Shown here in pieces: positions 1-44,377 of a stretch of DNA of 64,000 nt. Under the pieces are notes generated by a model that searched no databases, was not told the DNA's origin, and was given only the letters and a program-made list of their open reading frames with translations. The DNA is from Otis tarda (lineage: Eukaryota; Chordata; Aves; Otidiformes; Otididae): NCBI GenBank assembly GCA_026413225.1, contig CM048560.1, positions 11,984,001-12,048,000 on the forward strand, written 5' to 3'. A program made the position numbers and the translations under genes. Within the stretch, counting starts at the first letter, position 1; each line of letters starts with the position of its first letter.

Positions 1-3000
1 CTCCTACGATTTCGTGAACATTCACAGTTTGAGCGCCATCGTCAGCAAGTGAAAAACAAAATGGCAACACTGCCCAAGACTGTTAATGCATTTTTACAAA
101 ACCCTTTTCATTCAGGATTATATAGAAATTCTGGTGTACAGGGAGATGGTGCCAGTGATATCAAATAGAAACAAATGGGCGCAGTTCTCTGCCTTGATCT
201 GTGCACATCTCACTTGACATGCGTCTCTGACTTAAACATCTAGAACTATGATAACTGTTTTTGCCTTCAAGTATTCTAATTATGTACATTTCGCTTGTGA
301 AACAAGATGTCTCAAGCTAATTTCAACATTTTCTGCCAACATCCTGCTAAGTATGATGCAACTGTATCAGAGAACCACAGAAGCAGTGTTTTCATAAATG
401 TGGGTTTTAAAAATGAAATGCCCCATTGACAACATTTCACCAAGCCACTGGAGTTCCCAGCTTTTCTAACTGTTTCAAAATACAGGGGACTTTCAGGTCA
501 AAGAAAGGCTCTACTGGAATTCTAATAATAGAATCAAGATGTGAATAATGATGCACGCAGGTTTTTATATGAGTAAGTACATCAGTGTACTCTTAGACAC
601 TGAGGCTGCAAATACTCTGGCAAAATAACTGATCTCAGTATGTGGATAACATCAACTGCATGGGCACTTTTTTAATTATCTGAACCATGCTCCCAGACGA
701 ACGTTCCCCTCTTTTTCTTACTACTCTAGTGTTTTTAATTTTACACAAAATGATGGAACATCTTGGACTTACCACAATTTCTGCAAAATATCAGAGGGGC
801 ATTGAGCACCCTGAGGGCACTAACTCCTAATCCTCTCCTCCAACACAGCTGGAGAGCCACTCAGCTTGTCAGTTCACAGACAACTGAATGTGCAGCCTTT
901 ATTCTCCCTATTACCCCAGCTGATCCATGAAAATACCTAATCAGGCCCTCAACGAGAGGGTATACAGAAGAGCAAGAGCCTGAGGCTACTTCATGCTGGT
1001 GGATGCACTCCGTTTCATTTCCATTCCCTCTCACCCTCTGAACCTCTCCTGGCTCTGCAGAGCTACCCCTGACCTGCACAAAGGCAACGTGAACTCCAGG
1101 CAGTCCCCGAGCTGCAGATCATTTCCCTCTCTCCCTCTGATCACACAGAAATCTGTTTATAAGCATACCAAAAGCACACACAGCCCTATAACAACTGCAC
1201 ATGCCTTTACTGGGAGGGAAACACAGACATGGAGCACAGCAACGCACCGTTTGATGGGTCAGATTCAATACTGTAATTTCACACAAGCCAAAGCAGCTGC
1301 ATCAGGGCTTTGTCAGGATGTTTTCAAACAGAAAAAGCACTGCAAGCAGATAAAGGTGATTCGTAATCAGACAAAAAGTGCCATAGCCAAGGTACAGGGT
1401 TCTGGGTTTATTTTCCTTCTTTTAATCCAGACCAGTCTTGTTCTTAGGCATCTATTTCCTATGAGAATTAAGTTACTGGAAGTGCCTTTTATATACAAAC
1501 AGATAAATTCTTAAATCAACTATTGAGGTGTGGAGAAACTTTATAAGCCATAAGAGCTGTCAGTTTTAAACCATGTGAAGATTCCTAATCCAGAGGAGGA
1601 TAACGGAGGGTGATGACTATAACTGCCAGGAGGGCAGAGGAGGAATAGGAGCACTGTGGGGAATTCAATGCTAATTATTCGAGAACATACAGGACATCAG
1701 GCTGTTCTTCCTGACAAGGTCCGCAGCCGTAATCTCCTTGCAGGTGTGTAAGATAATGAGACTGAAGTACATACACACTTCTTACATGCATTTGTTACAT
1801 CCTTTTGACAAGTGGGTAAAATCCTCATCCTGGACCTCCATACCAAACCAACAGTAACCAACTCTACACTGAAACGGAAATATCCTGTTACAACATTGAA
1901 ACAGTTTACTCAGCTGGCTTAACATTCCTTTCTTAGCATCTGTAGTATCACCTCTGTATTTAGCCTGAACCTAAAGAGTTCCTTTCTGCTTCTGTAAATG
2001 TAGTTCTTTACTCTTTCTCTTATTCTCCTAGAGCCAGAATTAACTACTTTTGTCAAAATTTTACACCAAGAAAACTGCAGCATCTGTCCTTTTTCTCCAA
2101 ATGACAGCACGTTTAAATCCAGTTTCATTTTTGTACACATTTCTCTCTGTTGGCACTTCAGAAACTGAGCTTGAGAAGTTAGGAAACTTCTTGCCTAAAT
2201 TGTATGCGGGACCTTGGTTGCTTGCCGGAGAGTTAAAGTTTACAGCTTGTAAGCAAATACCAAACAGATGGTTCAGCAAAAGAAACTCACAGTGTATTTC
2301 CGTGATGTCAGAGATACCCTTCTGGAGGTGTTGGCCCCAGACTACCTGATACAACAGTGGCGTTCCTTTTCAACCTTGTTTTCCAGTAGTCACCTGCCCA
2401 GGGATTACCTACTAAGTTTCTGATCCTAATGAAGAACTCCAGGTCCGAGCGTTCAGGACTGTTCCTAGAAAGGAGGAGAGCTCTGTGCTGGTTTCCTGGA
2501 AAGGAGATTAAACAAGGGCCTCCCAGAGGCTAAGAAGTGACTCAACCCAGGAACCTCCAACACTGGCCAAGGCTGCAGGGAAGGAACCATCAATGAGGAA
2601 TCACTTGGGAATGTCCACTTCTAGAGTCTCAGAGAAGAGCATTGTTTAATACACAGGAGCCTGGCTGGACTTACATCAAGAGAAGGCCTGCGTACCTTCC
2701 TTGCACAAAGCGAGGTCTCAGTCTGAGCACAACTTAGACTGTTGTCCTCATATTGGATATCACCTATCTTTAAGATAACTGACACTTCAAACCTTATTTT
2801 GGATAGTCACGAAACCAAGGAACAATAATAATCACTCATGAAATGCAATGCTTAGTGGAGCTTTACCAACCAACTCCAAGGGCAGTGGTCCATGGGATTT
2901 AACAGGCAGGCCATTTCTACCTCGGACTCTCGTGGTGCAAATTCTGTTCCAGTTTTTCACGTGCCCCTCCTGCATAGCTTTGCCTTCTCTTGATGAGAAT

Positions 3001-6000
3001 TATTTTCATGTGCTGGAATTATTTACAGGCGTATTTTAACTTAACAATCAAAACACAAAGAGGATTTCCTGAAAAGTGGTTTCCAATACGAAAGATCTTT
3101 CAGCTTAGCCCACGATATTCCAAATTCTGAATCAATGACCCAAAGCCAGACAGTTTCCACAAACCATACTGGCAAAACTGGAGTTTATCCAACCACACAG
3201 TGAGAAGCAAGCCATACCAGGCATGAAGCAACGTTCTCATTCTCTCTGCTTTAACTACCAGAAACAAAAGTCCACCCTACTGGGATATGGTATGGAAATA
3301 TATTTTAAAAGAATTAAGTGGTGAGAAGCTGCTACGGACCCAGGTAGAACACACCTACACTGGACTCTCTAAGAAAGCGCGTTTAGCCATACAGCACACA
3401 CTTCTGCAACAGACCCATCCCGGTACTGTGATAAAACACAGTGAAGAAAAAAAAGACTGCGTTCTGGGGAAAAGGTCCTACTGCATTCTAGGATTCATAG
3501 AGAGGAGATTTAGATGCCAAAGAGTCTCCTAATATTTCTTTGCCCTTTATGAGAAGCAAGTGAATTTCTGCAGCTACTACTCTGTCTTTCCATTAGCCAT
3601 CCTGGTAGACAGGCTAAAAGCAACCGTGAGTCTCAGAAGTAGAAAATAAGTTTTATGTTCCACTCTCAAACAGTTTTAAAGCCAGTTACAAGTTTCAAAG
3701 TCAGCTGAAAGATAAAAATGTACAGTTGGTTTTATCACACTTCTTGTCCTAGGAGTGTAAGTGATTTAAAAATAAAACCTGGAAGCCTTAAGTGTTCTGT
3801 TTGGTCCAGCGGGAGGTGATGATAATCTGTACACACTCATAATAGCACCTGGGCTCTTACTTCATAAAATAAGCTTTGTGTGCTGTCCAGCTAAAAATCT
3901 GGCAAAAGGATTAATTCAAACTGGAAGCAAATAACTTCATCTGACCAGAATTAACTCTAAAAGTGTGCCTAAGATTTTAAATAACACTCAAGTGTAATAC
4001 TATAATGATTAACATTTGCTAAAAGGCAGAATTTCTATTGTGGATACAAACACTACTTAATGAAATCAAGATAATCTCACTTCTGCACATTTTACTTTTG
4101 TAAGGGGCTGTCAGATATAAAAACTGAAAATGAATAGAAAAACATCAGTAGTTTGAAGCTGTGAAAGCATGAAGTCCAACTAAGAAAATAAGTGTGCCTA
4201 TTTCCAAGTGCCCTCTGCGTACACTATCATTCAAGGCAAATAAAATATCATGAAGGTCACTTTTTAATGCAGAAGCTCATTCCTACTAAAGTACCGTTCC
4301 TACAAATCAATGCCTTGCTGGCTACTGCAGCTCCAGAGTTGAAGGTATCATTTAACGTCTTTATACAGTTAGGGCTTGGTCAGCATCGATTCCATAATTA
4401 AATACTGCTACAGATCATAAGCAAGAGCCCATCATTCCCTTCTGGGAACTGTTTAGAATAATCTGAGCCCAATTTCCTTCAATGAATACCATGTTATCAC
4501 TAAAGAAAAAAACATTATTATCTGGCATTATTAAAGAATTATTTATGCATTGCTAAACCTGGGTTATTTCCTGATGGAAAGGAACAGCTTCAGAGCTGCA
4601 TTTCCACTGCCTGGTGTACTTCAATGCCCATTACTTGTTTGTGGATAAATTTGCATTCCTGCTCACTTTGTTGTCAGCAATTATCTGTTCTCTATTCTTA
4701 ATAAGTGAGATACTGCTGTCACTTCCTTTACTGAGACAATTCCCACTTTATACTCACGTCTTCCTCCCACACTTCACAATTATACTTCTCGAGCCTATGT
4801 CCACATCAATTTCATAAGCAGTGGGTCTTTTACAGAGGCTTTCCAAAACCAACAATCTTCCTCTATTTCTTGCCCACAACTCTTTGTCTGTCAAGCATGC
4901 AGCACATTTTAAATACATGTATACTATTACTGGTCACGTCTGTCTGCAACCAGTTTGGGTTTTGGAGACATTTTTTGCAGGATGTTTTATTTTCACTATA
5001 ATTATCTACAGTGTATGTTGTCCATCCAAATACTAGTTTAAAAATAACAAAGTATTAGTTAGGCCTGGGACATATAAGGCTGAAAGAAGTTCAGCAACAG
5101 CATTAATATGATTCATGAAGTTCCAGCAACCAAACTAAACAAGGCTATACACACAAAACTCAAGAGTATCTTTTGCTCCATGCCAGACGTATTTAAGAGA
5201 CTTTCTGTCTCTGCTTATACATCTGTCCTCAACACGACATTCATTCTCAATTTTATTCGGAGGACAATGACGTTCAAAGAGACTCAAGGAGATAAAAATC
5301 ATAGTGACTACGACTTTGCTTCCAAAATGTTTTGGAGAGCTAGGAACAGAAGAGATATTTCTAAAGGAAACAAAACTCAACTTGATGTGCCAGGCATTAC
5401 CTCCCTTCTCAGAAACATGTTTTGCATTCTTGTTCTGGTCCCTCCTAACCACTGTTTGCATCTGGCTGAGCCAAACAACTGCTGCCCGGAAGCGGCTACA
5501 CTGCAGTTGGTACTTGCTGGCTGCTCCTTTTTGTCTTCCACTCACTACACATCCAAGGTGTCTCATTGCCTGGCTCCTTCTCTTCCTTCTTCGCTCAGCC
5601 TGCTTGCCCGGATGCTGCCCCTCTGAAGCACACACATAGCCCTCGGCTTCTTTACTCCTGAAAGTATGTTCTCACACACGAACAAAACTTCCAGGCATAA
5701 CAGCAGTGAGAAACAATGAAGCAATCAGAAGCCTTGCTGGAAAATACTGTAAGGCATTGACAGAAATGCTTTTAAAGAACTGCTGGCCTTTAGCTGCAAG
5801 CCTAAAAAAATTCTTCTTTTGAGCTTCCTGTTACTTAAACTTGGAGCTGTGTTGTTCCCATGTACATGCATTTTGATAATCCCAGGATTAAGGTAAGGCC
5901 ATTTGTGCTCTATAGGTCAATACACATGTTTAGACTTTTAAATTTCTCTCTGGAGGTTTTTAGACGAAGCAAGAACAGCTCTAAGATGCTATCAGAAGCA

Positions 6001-9000
6001 ACATCTTCCCCAGCTGAGTATCCAGAAGACCACAGAGAACCCCTCTCCCCACCACCTCCCAGTCCCTTTGATAGTCAGCTCTCCCTGCTCCCCACCCACC
6101 AGAAATATTTCACACCAAGAAGGATGACAGTTTGGGAAAGACCAAAAAGAAAGCTTGCTTCACTGTTTTCATAGGGACACCAGCGTTTCGGGAGGAGAAA
6201 AGTCTCTCTGACACAGAGAGAACCCACAATTTAGTGAGAAAAGAGGGAATTTGTAACAAAGAATGCAGCAGGCCAGGCTTCATTTTCACTAGTGACATTT
6301 AGATGGAAACACAACGTTTTCATAATGGGTTCTCAAATTTGAAAGTCAAATGCAGCCATAATTTGACAGAGGCTGGCTGGCTGAGCTTCAGGGCATGCTG
6401 AAGCACAATCACACACACTGCTTTCTCCAGTTTTCCCAGAGAGGCAAAGGTTGGCCTCATAGAGAAGACAGGCTAAAGGGTGACCTCTGCTTTGAAAAGG
6501 ACAGGCAATTTTATCACGGATACTATGCCCTGAGCCTCAGTTCTTTCAGCACATATTATTGTCATTATCTGTACATAACAGGACAAGATCTTAAAATACT
6601 AGGATCCTGGGATAAAGTAATTTTTTTTCCTCTCAATAGCTAAGGTCAGGTTCCCCAAAGAGAAAGGGGTGTTTGTAAAATCTTTTGAAAATCTGCATGT
6701 TAACTTGCAGCAGTTGCAAACCCACAGGACTCAAACATGAAAATCAGCTACTGAGCAGCAGTATTATGTGAGTCTAATCATTGCATTTTATCTGAATGGA
6801 AGACCAGATTATACCTCCCAGCTCACAGAAATCCACAAAGTCACCAGCACAAAACTTCATGTTCATTAAAAACCACCCACTGTCAAGTGTACCAACCACT
6901 GTCAAGTGTAACAAAATAGGAGAAAAGTATACATTAGGACTGAATTTCTGTCTATGAAACATCATCTGAAGATGACTTCTTATTACACAGTTTTGACTGC
7001 AGGATGCAGATGGCATCAAGAGTGCAGTGAATTGGAACCTGCTTCACTCCTGCTCTCTGAATGAATTAAAACCACCACAGACCTGTGTGTGCAGCACAGC
7101 AAACTGCTGCTACACAAGCATGTCAAAGTTGGGCATTATAATCTTTCGCTGCCTGAAAGTAACATATCCCAAATACAATTAAGGCAGCACAGGCAACAAA
7201 AGCAAAACACAACTTAGATGTTTTTCTTCCTAGCACATTGAGCGTTCACACAAAGAAAGAACAAAAGTTCTGATTTAAATTTGGCTTAATCACTTCAGTG
7301 AAAATTTATTTGCAGAACTTAAGAAATCCTTAAATGCTCATTGCAGATGTTGGCTTGTAGGACCAGAATTTCAAATCCATAATAATATGTTTCCTTGAAG
7401 CTCTATTGCTTAAGTGCCACAGCACTGAAGCAGAAATTTACAAACTGAAATTCTGATCCTGTTGAAGTTGGTAAAGGCTTTGCCATTGATTTCCATAGGG
7501 CCAGCATCACTCTTGCTCTAACAAATAATAACCAGAAGCACCTTTTAATGTCTTTTTTTTTTTTTTTACGGTAAAATACTATAATATATTGCATGCACGC
7601 TGCATTAAATGTAATTGGCAAACTTTGATATCAGGAGACATTTGTGCTTTGAAACAAATAGAGAAAGTGAGAGGAAATGCTAGTGGCCTTCTAAATTTCC
7701 CAAATGAATCAAACTGTAAACCACGCTTTCCTTTAGAACAGTAATTACATTGTTACCCTAAAAAATGTCACTGTCTTTAATAAGCCTGCAGAGATGTCAT
7801 CAAAGGGTCACGGACAAAATCTTCCAGGATGGACAAATCTGCTGCTAACCACTGCAAGTTACAGACTCTCACCCTAACCACACAAGAGTGGGATGATCTG
7901 GAGCAGCATTTACAGGCCAAAGTAAATTGGAATGGATTTGTTTTCTCCAATGACTTACTTAATTACCTTTCAATTAAGCTAGCTATTCAAGTAATTCTAG
8001 AAACAATCTCAAGGTCTGAATGCTCCACGTCAAAACAGATGTGAGCTCTGAGGGAGAACTGTGTCAGCACCAGGCTTACAGGAGAACTGCAGCGGCAGCC
8101 AGGTGTCTATCTCCCAGTTGACAGAGCGTTACATCAACTAACTTGAATTTTGCAACCATGCTCCACTGGGGTTTTAGAACAGATCAAGGAGACTTAGTAT
8201 CACAGATGATAAAGCGCAGAAATCAAAGGTGTTGGCAGAGCACAGACTCTCAATTCTGTCTCTCAGAACTGCGAAAAATGGAAGGAAGATTCAATGTCAA
8301 CTGGAGACGCCAGTGTGCTTCAGCAGAGCTCAAACTGCTGTACTCTTCTCACAGAAGCCTGGCAACTTGTTCTCAGTACCTGCTCTCAGCTCTGAACGTG
8401 CTCCCAAAGCCAACCCTAAACAGCCCAACTTAAGAGGCAGGCTGCAAAGACACAGCTTTGAGTGCTGGAGCATCTGGGGACAGCTGAGGGCCCAGGTTGG
8501 AATATATACTCCTGGGAATGTGTTACATTGCCAGATGTCAGTTCCTGCAATGCTAAATGAACACTGAAAACAACGGCTTCCTAAAAGTTAAGCAGCAAGA
8601 AAAAGTAAAATTAACAAGCTAACATCTCAAGAAATAAATGGCGATGAGCTCTGCCTATGAGGGATTTCGGCTGCTGAGGCCTGGCAGAGCTGGGAGACAC
8701 CACCACCTCAGTTCAAGAATTCTTTACTCACTATCAGTTATGTATTTCTTCTTGTTTAAAAATGACACTACAGATTCCGCTGGCAATAGCAGAAAATTAA
8801 TTTATCTAGACCCTCAGAGTGAAGGCCCAGCTTCTTGTAGGGACTCAGCTGATCCAAATACTACTTTATTTTCCTCTCTCCTCCTTAAAAAAAAAAAAAA
8901 AAAAAAAAATCAAACTCCAACTGTAAATACGCAGACACACAAGCCTTCCATGGCAAGGAAAGAAAATAAACCTGAAGAGATCATGAGACATTCAGTCTTA

Positions 9001-9294
9001 CAGGTCCCAAGCACTACTTGAAGATGACCTAGTACATTTGAGCTTTGCTCCCCTACCTTGCACCTTCAGAAGCCATGGCTAAGTCCTACTATGTAAGAGA
9101 GGCATGGACAGCCCTAACAAATGTGATTTTCGAGAAAATAGAAGGAACTCAGGGCACAATTCCTTTAGTGTAAGTGAGAACATGAAGAAAACACACAAAA
9201 AAAATGTATAACATTTCACCCCATGCACCCAGGAGAGATGCTGGGTTATGTGACACCACACACAGAGCAGAAAACATGTGGAAAGAGGATCCCA

Positions 9295-9395
9295 GAGATA
9301 TCAGGTGGGAGGGATCTCTGGAGATCCATAGTCCTACCTCCTACTTGGAGCAGGACCATCACCAATACCAGAATCATCCACTCCTAGGGACTCTT
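9295..9395 (-). repeat. CR1 LINE remnant
   Basis: The plus-strand text GGGAGGGATCTCTGGAGATC followed by AGTCCTACCTCC is the reverse of the CR1 3' region (normally a GGACTAGATGATCTCCAGAGG-like segment). Old and diverged; borders approximate. Confidence 0.55.
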
Positions 9396-11470
9396 AACTG
9401 GATGATTCCTATTATTTTGTACATGGTTGTTAACAGTTTATTAAGTGCTTGGGAGTGTCTGCCTGACAAACAGACAGAGAGGAGAACAAAACCTATCATC
9501 TCCAGGCCTTGCCTTCTAACTTGAAGAAGAGAGGAGCAACGCACAAGTAAACTGTCCCTTAACACTGAGGAGGAAATCAGTCCCCTCTTTCAGCTCCTAA
9601 TCATCAGTGAAAAGAGAATTGTGGTCCAAAGTAAATGAAGTCAGCAGTCCACAGGAGAAGGTGAAAGGGCACCTCCCTGACTGGGGCCCTGCTGATGGCA
9701 TCCCTCGGGCTGTGCAGGAGTCCTTTCTTCTGCACTCACAAAAGAATCCAAATAAGTCATTTAACAGTGCTTCAGGGCAGAGCTCCTCACTAGATCAGGA
9801 TTGCCCTGGTAAAATAATAAATGAGGTAATGCATAAAACTGGCTTGAGTTGAGGACGTTTCATTCAGAAACCAGAAATACCAACAGCTTTGCTACCAAAT
9901 AAATTTCATAGACGGTTTAAAGAAAGTCCTTGCACCTCTCCTTGCAATACAGCAGAGCCAAGCGGCAGGGATTCCACAGCACAAGACACACAGTTTCCAA
10001 GGTCAGCTCTGCAAGTTCAAATGAGAGCTGACAACTTCCAGGTCATTAATCCAACGGCGCATACAGTGCAAACAGAACCTACCTACCAGTACGTGAATTC
10101 AGGTGGACCAGAGCAATGGCTGCAAGTGAAGGACTAGACAAACACTATTCTGCTTTTTGCTTGGAGTTTCCAGAAAAACTTTTATAACCAATTCCCCACT
10201 CCCTTCTACTCATCCTCAGGATATGTGGAGCCTGGTGCTGGCTATATTTGTGTTGCTAGCTGAAAGAACAGCAGAACATGCCAAGTGTTTAATAACAAAA
10301 TTCCAGCCTTGTGACACAACCCAGTAATCCCAAGACTGGAAACTAACCTCATATTTCTACTCAGCATAAAAGCCTTATCCTAACAAGAGCACCGCTATTT
10401 TTATTTTGCCTGAACCTTTTCTAAAGGCATGTATCACAAATTTAAAAAATTACTGTAGATCAAGTGAAACAGGAATGTGTTTTCTATGTACATATAGTGT
10501 ATTACATATGTGACTGGTAGAATTATGATAGCACAGAAGCTGCTAGAACTAGTTATGCTTATCTATGTGCTCTCACAGAATTGATTGTAGCCGGATAAGC
10601 TGTTGTAGTGGCAACTACTGGTCCCCCACCACCTTGGGACCCCTCTCAGGACACTTCCGCGATGAGGAAACAAATGGAGAATTGTAGGGTCCTAAGAAAA
10701 CCATGGCTGGGAGTGAGCATGTGTATAACAATTCTAATCCAATATCACAACCACAAAGTAGCAAGGCAGGAGGCTTGGCAAGACTTGGCAAGCAAGGCAA
10801 GACCTCAGGTTCAGGCCAGGGAAAATATGCATTATAGACATGTCTAAGGATTCATCAAGACCTCTGCAAAATAAAGTCTCCCAACCCTCAGTTGGTGTTT
10901 CAGCAGCTGTTTGCCTTGACCATTTCCATCACCAGAACCCAAGTAGCTTCTCACTACTGCAGGTGTCCTGGCTTCAACACCACTCACGCTTGCAGCACAG
11001 GAAGTGCCACCAAACACCTGGAATTCCATTTTAAAACAGCTTTTAATGTCACTAACTGCACTGCAGATGTGAGGATGCGCCTGACAAAGCTGTAGCCAAA
11101 GCCTATGCTCCATCCCAGCACAGACAGCAGAACTGCTCATGTCTTGACTTACAAGTCACAAAACAGCAGAAAAATTGTGCCACTGCATGCAGTCCTGTAC
11201 AGCTGCAATATATGACACATAAAACTGCAAATGCAAGTGTTTTAGGGGAAGATGGAGATATTATGTTAAGCTAGCAGAAATAATCAGTGCACAGAGTACA
11301 TTTATTCCTACATCCAGAAGCACAAAAGGTTTATACTGCTATTAAATAAATACCCAGTTAACTGTGCAGATTATTGGACTGCTACCATGTGTAAGTGTTT
11401 AAACACAGGGTTCAGGCGATTTTTTGCTGTCCTGCCTTGGCACTACAAGGTTTCTGCAAAGCTCTCTTTC

Positions 11471-11914
11471 CATGATGATCAGAGGACTGGAGCACCTTTC
11501 CTATGAGGACAGGCTGAGAGAGTCAGGGCTGTTCAGCCTGGAGAAGAGAAGGCTCCGGGGAGACCTGATAGCAACCTTCCAGTACCTAAAGGGGGCCTAC
11601 AGGAAAGATGGGGAGAAACTCTTTAGCGGGGCCTGTTGTGATAGGACAGGGGGTAATGGTTTTACAATACAGGGAGGTAGATTTAGATTGGATATTAGTA
11701 AAAATTTTTTTTACAATGCGAGTTGTAGAACACTGGAACAGATCGCCCAGAGAGGTGGTGGAGGCCCCATCCCTGGAAATGTTCAAGGCCAGGCTGGATG
11801 AGGCTCTGAGCAACCTGACCTAGTCGGAGATGTCCCTTCTCCTTGCAGGGGGGTTGGACTAGATGACCTTTGAAGGTCCCTTCCAACCCTAACCATTCTG
11901 TGATTCTATGATTC
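11471..11914 (+). repeat. CR1 LINE 3' fragment
   Basis: Typical CR1 text: GAGGACAGGCTGAGAGAGTC, TTCAGCCTGGAGAAGAGAAG, GGAACAGATCGCCCAGAGAG, GGTTGGACTAGATGACC. It ends in the diagnostic CTGTGATTCTATGATTC tail at 11893-11914. 5'-truncated, as most avian CR1 copies are. Inserted in an ATF6 intron, opposite to the gene. Confidence 0.92.
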
Positions 11915-12043
11915 ATTCCTAACTATGATGGGCATATTTGCAAAGACCATGATCTGGCCATATTACTGCAAAGGAAATACAAAAGCATCACGTTTGAAGA
12001 CACAAATTTAGTTTCAACCTTGACCAGGTCATCTTTTGTATTA

Positions 12044-43818
<31,775 letters not shown>

Positions 43819-43931
43819 GACTTCCGCCTTCCTCCCGAAGCCCACGTCTCCTTCCGGGCAGCGCCCCGCCCCGCGCCTACGGCGGCCGTTGGCAGACAAA
43901 CGGCGTGGCAGCGGCCCCACGGCGCGCGCGT

Positions 43932-43933
<2 letters not shown>

Positions 43934-43972
<39 letters not shown>
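43934..43972. repeat. Poly-C (C39) homopolymer
   Basis: Thirty-nine consecutive C on the plus strand, so G39 on the ATF6 sense strand, 116-154 bp upstream of the ATG. It could form G-quadruplexes. The exact length is unreliable in most sequencing methods. Confidence 0.9.
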
Positions 43973-43974
<2 letters not shown>

Positions 43975-43996
43975 ACCCCCACGGGCGCTGGTTCTG

Positions 43997-44004
43997 TGAC
44001 GTGG
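43997..44004 (+). promoter_or_regulatory. TGACGTGG site (ATF6/CRE-like)
   Basis: An exact match to the core TGACGTG(G/A) selected by ATF6 in binding studies, about 180 bp upstream of the ATF6 ATG. It also fits ATF/CREB and XBP1. Function is inferred from motif and position only. Confidence 0.45.
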
Positions 44005-44039
44005 GCCGCCCCCACCCGCGCCCAGGCACACAGAGGCGG

Positions 44040-44377
44040 CTCGTTAGACACAGGCGTTTATTCAGATCCCGCTGACACAAGCCCGTCGCCAGAAGCACGA
44101 GTGGATGGGTGGGGAGGGGGGCGTGGAGAGCCGGGGGGGAACGTTGTCCGAGGGGAGGGAGGCAGCTCCGTGAGGGGAACGGGCTGGCAGCAGGCGATGG
44201 AGGCGGCCCGCGGCCCCGGGCTGCGCTTCAGAGGTCTTCACGGGTGGGTGGTGCAGCTCCACCCGGTGGCATCGGTCCTGCCTGCAGCCGGAGGCGTGAA
44301 GTCCCTCTGGGCCCCGGCTGCGGCTCCCGCGGGGCCTGCGGCGCTGGGGGACGCGGTGGGTGCTGGTCGCGGCCCGG
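44040..44377 (-). other. SELP: Putative SELP 3' UTR exon
   Basis: A strong acceptor (CTCTCCCGTGCTTCCAG) ends at 44378, and AATAAA lies at 44057-44062 on the minus strand. Together with the donor after the stop codon, this makes a spliced 3' UTR likely. The CR1 element at 44.5-44.9 kb would then be intronic. Inferred from splice signals only. Confidence 0.5.

Larger units (their letters stand above)
43819..44040 (-). promoter_or_regulatory. ATF6 promoter / CpG-rich region
   Basis: GC-rich, many CpGs and no TATA, directly upstream of the ATF6 start. It contains a GC box (GCCCCGCCCC on the plus strand, about 43863-43872), the octamer TGACGTGG at 43997-44004 and an uninterrupted C39 run at 43934-43972. 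The transcription start cannot be placed from sequence. Confidence 0.65.
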
